A stretch of DNA of 34,332 nucleotides from Nonomuraea antri (GTDB taxonomy: Bacteria > Actinomycetota > Actinomycetes > Streptosporangiales > Streptosporangiaceae). The position numbers and the translations under genes were made by a program. Positions 30,073-34,332 of this stretch are shown here, in pieces. Under the pieces are notes generated by a model, which was not told where the DNA came from, made no database searches, and saw only the letters and a list, made by a program, of their open reading frames with translations. Numbering within the stretch: position 1 is the stretch's first letter; each line of letters begins with the position of its first letter. The DNA lies in assembly GCF_013283785.1 (NCBI RefSeq), contig NZ_JABCPZ010000106.1:1-34332 (forward strand), given 5' to 3'.

Positions 30073-31431
30073 ATGGAACGCGAGCCCAATCGACTGCTTC
30101 AGCAGCTCATCGCGGAGGCGGGCTTTTCCCACAAGGGGCTGGCCAGGCGCCTCAACGACCTGGGAGCCGCACGCGGCACTCCCGGCCTCAAGTACGACCA
30201 CAGCTCCGTGCTGCGCTGGATCGGTGGTCAGCGGCCGAGAGACCCGGTGCCATGCCTACTTACCGAGATCTTCGCGCTCCGGCTCGGCAGGCCGATCAGC
30301 CCCGAAGACCTCGGCATGCCGGCCATCACTACACCCCTCGATCTCGGGCAGGAGTTCACGCACACGTGGCAGGAGGGGGTCGCGACCGTGACGGCGCTGT
30401 GGCGGGCCGATGTAGAGAGACGGAGGTTCCTGATCGACTCGACGTTCGCGATAGGGGCGGGCTCCGTAGGAGCCGTACGCTGGCTGACGTCCCCGGGTGA
30501 GGGACGACCGAGCGGCACCGGCACGCGCCGGGTCGGCAGGGCCGACATCGCCGCCATCCACGAGGTCACCCGCTCGTTCGGTGAGCTCGACAATCGCTTC
30601 GGCAGCGGCCGGGTCCGCTCGTCCGTGGTGAAATACCTCGACACCGCGGTCTCCCCGCTGCTCAAGGACGGCTCGTACGGCGAATCGACGGGCCGCCAGC
30701 TCGCCGCGGCCGCCGCCGAGCTGACCCGTCTGGCCGGCTGGATGGCCTACGACATGGAGCAGCACGGCCTCGCCCAGCGCTACCTGATCCAGGCGCTGCG
30801 ACTGGCCAGGGGAGCCGACGACCACACGCTGGGCGGCGAGATCCTCGCCGGGATGGCACACCAGGCCATCTACATGGGTCAGCCCGCCCACGCGCTCGAC
30901 CTGGCCAGGGCCGCGCAACTCGCGGCCAGGCGGGCGGGCGTCATGACACTGCTGGCGTCGTCACATGTGCTGGAGGCGCACGCGCACGCCGGCCTCGGCG
31001 ACGCCCGCTCCTGCGGCGCGTCGCTGCACGAGGCCGAGTGCGCCTTCGACGCCCGCAAGCCCGCCGAGGAGCCCAAGTGGCTCAGCTACTTCGACGAGGC
31101 CTACCTGTCGGCCAAGTTCGCGCACTGCTTTCGCGACCTGGGCGAGGGCGAGCGCGCCGTCCGTCAGGCGCGCCGCTCACTCGACATGGACAGCAGGTAC
31201 GTGCGCGGCCGCATGTTCAACCTGTCGCTGCTGGCGGCGGGGCTGTTGCAGTGCGAGGAACTGGAGGAGGCGTGCGCGGCGGCGGGCAACGCGCTGACGC
31301 TGGCGAGCGAACTGCAGTCGGCGCGGTCGCGGTCGTACGCGGCGGATCTGCGGCGGCGGCTGGAGCCTTACAAGAACGAGCGGGTGGTCGCGCAACTGCG
31401 TGAACGCACCCGCGAGCTCACCTCGGTCTGA
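30073..31431 (+). CDS. NsdA-like TPR-type regulatory protein
   Basis: This 452-residue protein has an N-terminal helix-turn-helix-like region (about 5-60: LIAEAGFSHKGLARRLN, then SVLRWIGGQRPRDPVP) and a long alpha-helical tetratricopeptide-like body (about 170-440) rich in Ala and Leu. The arrangement, including ILSELF-like and SPEDLG-like segments after the HTH, resembles Streptomyces NsdA and its many paralogues, which affect sporulation and antibiotic production. Which paralogue this matches is not clear. ATG 30073 has GAGGAGAG immediately upstream; an ATG at 30040 is in frame but less well served. It has its own promoter and is convergent with the secreted protein gene. Confidence 0.78.
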   Translation: MEREPNRLLQQLIAEAGFSHKGLARRLNDLGAARGTPGLKYDHSSVLRWIGGQRPRDPVPCLLTEIFALRLGRPISPEDLGMPAITTPLDLGQEFTHTWQEGVATVTALWRADVERRRFLIDSTFAIGAGSVGAVRWLTSPGEGRPSGTGTRRVGRADIAAIHEVTRSFGELDNRFGSGRVRSSVVKYLDTAVSPLLKDGSYGESTGRQLAAAAAELTRLAGWMAYDMEQHGLAQRYLIQALRLARGADDHTLGGEILAGMAHQAIYMGQPAHALDLARAAQLAARRAGVMTLLASSHVLEAHAHAGLGDARSCGASLHEAECAFDARKPAEEPKWLSYFDEAYLSAKFAHCFRDLGEGERAVRQARRSLDMDSRYVRGRMFNLSLLAAGLLQCEELEEACAAAGNALTLASELQSARSRSYAADLRRRLEPYKNERVVAQLRERTRELTSV

Positions 31432-31441
31432 GGCATGCCGA

Positions 31442-31476
31442 GAAGCCCTGGGCCCAGTGCGGTGGCCCAGGGCTTC
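31442..31476. terminator. Bidirectional terminator between convergent genes
   Basis: Perfect 13-base arms (GAAGCCCTGGGCC and its complement) with a nine-base loop, lying 10 bases from one stop and 8 from the other. Confidence 0.85.
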
Positions 31477-31484
31477 TTCGTGCC

Positions 31485-33032
31485 CTACTTCAGCAGTTCG
31501 CCGTTCGGGCCGACGATGCTCTTGGTCTCGGCGTAGTTCGCCTTGTCGTAGACCGCGGCCGTCTCACCGTCGAAGACGGCGGAGCTGATGAAGTCGATCC
31601 GGTCGTTGCCGTCCTGGTCGGCGAAGGTGCTGGTGACACCGTTGACGTAACCGAGGCGCTTGCTGTTGTTGTACTTGATGAGCCACGGGCCGCCGTCGGC
31701 GCCGAAGGTCATCGAGCACTTGAGTACCTGGTGCGTCTCGACCTTGAACATGTTGGCCTGGTAGGTCTTGGTGCCGGTCTTGCCGTAGCAGTACTTGGGC
31801 GTGACACCGGAGTACGGCTTGTCGCCGTCGGGGTGGGGGGCGCTGGGGTAGCCGAAGACCATGGTCTTCTGGCCGAGGGGCTGGTTCCACGCGAAGCCCT
31901 GACCGCCGACCACGTCACCGAGGCGGCCGGTGTCCTTGGCGATGCCGATGAAGTAGTGGTCACGGAAGTACTTGACCGTCTTGCCCGTCTTGACCCACTG
32001 CTTGAGGTAGTAGTGGGTCTCGTACCAGGCGATCTCGGTACCGTTCTTGTCCTTCTCCACATCCAACCAGCCCAAGAACTTGCCCGCGGCCTTCTCCGCG
32101 GCGAGTTTCTTGTACGTCTCCTGGCTGATGGCGGTCGGACCGACCTGCTCGTACTGCTCACCGTTCTTGTTGTCATCGGTGCTCTTCGGCGCGGCCGCAT
32201 AGTCGGCCTTGGTGACCTCGACCTTGATCAGGGTCTTCTCACCCTTGTAGTCGTGGCCGACCTTCTCCGGAGTGAGATCGACGTCCTTGGACCAGTACGG
32301 CCCCTCGGGCCCGTACTTGGCGAAGGCAGGCTCGAACTCCTCCTTCTTGATCTCCTCGTGCTTAATCCACTTGTCACCGGCCCAGGCGGCGAACTCGGGC
32401 TTGGTGACCTCCTTGTGGCCGACGATCGAGAAGCCGTTGTGCACGGCCACGAAGGCGAAGTCGCCGTCGTAGTCGTCGTAGGTGTCGAGGTCATAGGTCG
32501 TGAAGGCGTACGCGCCGGGGTAAACGCCCCACGGAGCCTTGCCCTGGTAGTAGCCGGGTACGAACACCCACTTGGAGAAGACGTCCCTGCCGTTCTCGTA
32601 CACGCAGTGGCCGGCGGTGGCGACGAGGTTGCGGTGACGGGACTGGATCGAGGTGGCCGAGCACCAGCGGTAGCGGCCCTCGCGGTCGATGAAGAACACC
32701 TTGCCGATGGTCTTGGGCAGGTTGACGTTCTGCACCTTGGGGGGCTGGCCGGTGACACCGATCGGTGCGGTCATGCCGGGCTTGCCGTCGGCCGCGCCGT
32801 CCTTGCTCTGGGTTGCGACCAGCTTGGGCACGTCCTTGGCGTCCCAGTAGTACTGAGTGGCCTTACGGAGGGCGGCGCCGTTGGCGTCGAGCCAGAACGC
32901 GGCGGCTCCGTAGGCGTCGGCAGGCTTGGGCATGAGGTTGTCGGTGACCCAGTGCGGGTCGGCGCTGGCGGGCATGGTCAGCGCGGCGGCGCTCAGACTA
33001 GCGGCAGCGAGGGGGATGAGCAGGCGCTTCAC
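31485..33032 (-). CDS. Secreted trypsin-fold protein lacking the catalytic Ser (Asp)
   Basis: A 515-residue exported protein. GTG 33032 has GGAG six bases upstream. The signal peptide is residues 1-24, cleaved after ASA. The chymotrypsin-like core shows WCSATS, the catalytic-His motif TAGHC (His142) with the usual disulfide partner, and Asp191 in YDGDFAFV. The serine motif GxSGGP reads GADGGP (444-449), with Asp446 in place of Ser. A charged, Lys- and Tyr-rich insertion of roughly 160 residues (about 203-365) separates Asp191 from the conserved segment GRLGDVVGGQGFAWNQ, which leads into YCYGKTG and LKC (second disulfide). As a protease it should be inactive; a binding or structural role is more likely. 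Tandem paralogue of the next gene upstream. Confidence 0.85.
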   Translation of the reverse strand: MKRLLIPLAAASLSAAALTMPASADPHWVTDNLMPKPADAYGAAAFWLDANGAALRKATQYYWDAKDVPKLVATQSKDGAADGKPGMTAPIGVTGQPPKVQNVNLPKTIGKVFFIDREGRYRWCSATSIQSRHRNLVATAGHCVYENGRDVFSKWVFVPGYYQGKAPWGVYPGAYAFTTYDLDTYDDYDGDFAFVAVHNGFSIVGHKEVTKPEFAAWAGDKWIKHEEIKKEEFEPAFAKYGPEGPYWSKDVDLTPEKVGHDYKGEKTLIKVEVTKADYAAAPKSTDDNKNGEQYEQVGPTAISQETYKKLAAEKAAGKFLGWLDVEKDKNGTEIAWYETHYYLKQWVKTGKTVKYFRDHYFIGIAKDTGRLGDVVGGQGFAWNQPLGQKTMVFGYPSAPHPDGDKPYSGVTPKYCYGKTGTKTYQANMFKVETHQVLKCSMTFGADGGPWLIKYNNSKRLGYVNGVTSTFADQDGNDRIDFISSAVFDGETAAVYDKANYAETKSIVGPNGELLK

Positions 33033-33127
33033 GGGAGGCTCCACAAGTTTACAAAACGGGCGTAAAGACCCTATCGACCCACTGGTCACTCTGATAAGGG
33101 ATCTTCTCCGAATTTGCTGTGAAAAGG

Positions 33128-33159
33128 CCGAAGGGCCTGGCTGGTGCCAGGCCCTTCGG
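33128..33159 (-). terminator. Intrinsic terminator between the two secreted paralogues
   Basis: Perfect 14-base arms with loop TGGT; on the minus strand it is followed by CCTTTT. It ends transcription of the upstream paralogue 57 bases after its stop, so the two genes are separate units. Confidence 0.9.
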
Positions 33160-33172
33160 GTTGAGCTGGGTT

Positions 33173-33199
33173 CGAGCTGGGGTTTGGACCCCCGGCTCG
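33173..33199 (-). repeat. Second imperfect hairpin ahead of the terminator
   Basis: CGAGC and GGGT pair with ACCC and GCTCG around loop TTGG, with unpaired bases between the two stems. Together with the stronger hairpin it forms a tandem terminator. Confidence 0.5.
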
Positions 33200-33215
33200 A
33201 GGATCATTCCGAAGA

Positions 33216-34332
33216 TTAGCTGTCAGCCTTCGGGATGATGCTGCCGGACCACACGTTCGCCGCGGCGGTGTAGACCGCAGCGGTCTCACCGTCGAAGTAC
33301 GGGGTGGACATGTAGTCCCAGCGGTCGTTGCTGTCGGTGTCGTACAGAACGCTGGTGACGCCGTTGACGTAGCCCATGCGCTTGGCGTTGCTGTACTTGA
33401 GCAGCCACGGGGCGCCGTTGTAGCCGCCGGTGACGGCGCACTTCAGCGCAACGTGCTCTTCGATCTTCAGCGAGGCGACCTTGGTGGCCTTCGCACCGGT
33501 CTTGCCGTAGCACCACTTCGGCGTAACGCCGGAGTAGGGCTTGGAGCCGTCGGGGTGCTTGGCGTAGGGGTAGCCGAAGGTACGGACGTACTTGCCGGTC
33601 GGCTGGTTCCACGCGAAGCCCTGGCCACCGACGTTGTCACCGAGGCGACCGACGTCCTTGATGGTGACGGCGAAGGGCTCCTTGATGAAGTAGCCGGTGA
33701 TCTTCTTGTAGACGACGTAGTCGTCCTTGATCGCGTACCACTGGACAACCCAGTACTGGGTCTTGTACCAGCTGCCGTCCTTGGCCTCGAGCTTGCCGAG
33801 GTACTCGCCCTTGGCCTTCTTGGCCGCGAGCTCCTTGTACTCAGCCTCGGTGATGGCGATGGGGTCTTCGCTCGTGTCGAGCTTCAGCTTGCCATCGACC
33901 TCGATCGGGCACTGGCCCTCGCAACGCTGACCGTTGTTGTACGGCTTGGCGAGCTTGGTGGCCTTCTCGTAGGTGTAGGAGTCGACCTCCTTGCCCAGCG
34001 GGAAGAGGGTCTCGCCAGCCTTGGGCTGGTAGTCGTGACCGACGGGCAGACGCTCGCCCTTCACCTGGTCCTTGAAGTACGGGCCGACAGGAGCCTCGCC
34101 GTACTGGGCGGCCTCCTTCTTCCACGTCTCCTCGTCGAGGGTGACGCTCTTGATCTCCTTGTCACCCTGGAACGCGTCGTACTCGGCCTTGCTGACCTGC
34201 TTCCAGCCGCCACCGCTGCCGGCGACGCTGACACCGTTGTAGACGGTGACGAACGCGTAGTCGCGGTCGAAGTCCTCGTAGTTCGAGAAGTCGTAGTGGG
34301 TGAAGGCCTGCTTACCCACGTAGATGCCCCAC
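33216..34332 (-). CDS. Secreted trypsin-fold paralogue lacking the catalytic Ser (Asn); 5' end outside window
   Basis: The visible 372 residues continue without a stop to the window edge. The frame before the internal GTG at 34319 reads WGIY, matching WGVY of the neighbouring paralogue, so signal peptide and His region lie outside. Asp is present (FDRDYAFV). The serine motif reads GYNGAP: Asn (codon at 33417-33419) replaces Ser, and the second Gly is Ala. The Lys/Tyr-rich insertion, GRLGDNVGGQGFAWNQ, WCYGKTG and the C-terminal YVNGVTS and YFDGETAAVY segments all align with the neighbour, but the insert has diverged strongly. Inactive as a serine protease by inference; status of the His is unseen. 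Confidence 0.8.
   Translation of the reverse strand, partial: WGIYVGKQAFTHYDFSNYEDFDRDYAFVTVYNGVSVAGSGGGWKQVSKAEYDAFQGDKEIKSVTLDEETWKKEAAQYGEAPVGPYFKDQVKGERLPVGHDYQPKAGETLFPLGKEVDSYTYEKATKLAKPYNNGQRCEGQCPIEVDGKLKLDTSEDPIAITEAEYKELAAKKAKGEYLGKLEAKDGSWYKTQYWVVQWYAIKDDYVVYKKITGYFIKEPFAVTIKDVGRLGDNVGGQGFAWNQPTGKYVRTFGYPYAKHPDGSKPYSGVTPKWCYGKTGAKATKVASLKIEEHVALKCAVTGGYNGAPWLLKYSNAKRMGYVNGVTSVLYDTDSNDRWDYMSTPYFDGETAAVYTAAANVWSGSIIPKADS

Noticed and set aside
1..34332. tRNA, rRNA, CRISPR array, transposase or phage genes
   Set aside because: None could be recognised by reading both strands.

Overview
The window is high-GC DNA with dense, short-spaced genes, many GTG starts and actinobacterial signature families: a SigR/RsrA pair, a WhiB protein, a DasR-type GntR regulator, nickel superoxide dismutase with its SodX peptidase, and a PdtaS-type kinase. 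This is the chromosome of a filamentous actinomycete. The two lysine- and tyrosine-rich secreted trypsin-fold proteins and the general gene content suggest the Streptosporangiales (Nonomuraea/Streptosporangium-like), but that placement is inference. No tRNA, rRNA, CRISPR array, insertion sequence or prophage gene was seen; the region looks like core chromosome.

Layout. 0.2-2.3 kb: SRAP-family DNA-protein crosslink protein, a DksA/TraR zinc-finger protein and a class I methyltransferase. 2.3-7.2 kb: sigR-rsrA with a SigR-type autoregulatory promoter, a sugar-nucleotide epimerase, an overlooked 37-residue membrane peptide and two overlapping membrane HD-domain proteins; the first is a complete HD-GYP phosphodiesterase and the second is degenerate. 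7.3-9.4 kb: stand-alone biotin carboxylase, a 70-residue biotinyl protein and an FlK-like thioesterase. 9.6-12.9 kb: membrane Ser/Thr kinase with a PASTA-like C-terminus and a convergent ThDP enzyme. 12.9-15.5 kb: histidine kinase / NarL-type regulator / DUF4097-like operon on the minus strand. 15.6-18.6 kb: nuclease-like protein, secreted four-cysteine protein, bioD and a small lipoprotein. 18.6-21.5 kb: dasR coupled to a small unknown gene, then pdtaS convergent with whiB1/wblE. 21.8-25.8 kb: diacylglycerol-kinase-like protein, small membrane protein, a SigB/F-family sigma factor with an RsbW-like partner, sodN/sodX and a CGNR-type regulator. 25.9-31.4 kb: amino-acid ABC transporter operon, malic enzyme and an NsdA-like regulator. 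31.5-34.3 kb: two tandem secreted trypsin-fold proteins, the second running off the window end.

How the genes fit together. Much of the window is a stress- and development-signalling neighbourhood: thiol stress (SigR/RsrA), cyclic dinucleotide turnover (HD-GYP), a general-stress-type sigma switch, amino-sugar sensing (DasR), PdtaS and the Fe-S protein WhiB1. From memory, the order sigR, rsrA, HD-GYP, dasR, pdtaS, whiB1/wblE, SigB-type sigma, sodN, malic enzyme follows Streptomyces coelicolor from about SCO5216 to SCO5261. A subset (sigH, rshA, small biotinylated protein, pdtaS, whiB1) is the Mycobacterium tuberculosis Rv3219-Rv3223c block.

The most unusual content is the tandem pair of exported trypsin-fold proteins. 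Each has lost the nucleophilic serine (Asp in one, Asn in the other), each carries a large insertion before the serine motif, and the first clearly retains the His and Asp. Next in interest are the leaderless SigR long-isoform promoter, a near-consensus CRP site in front of whiB1, and two small genes (4457-4570 and 19296-19532) that are easily missed.
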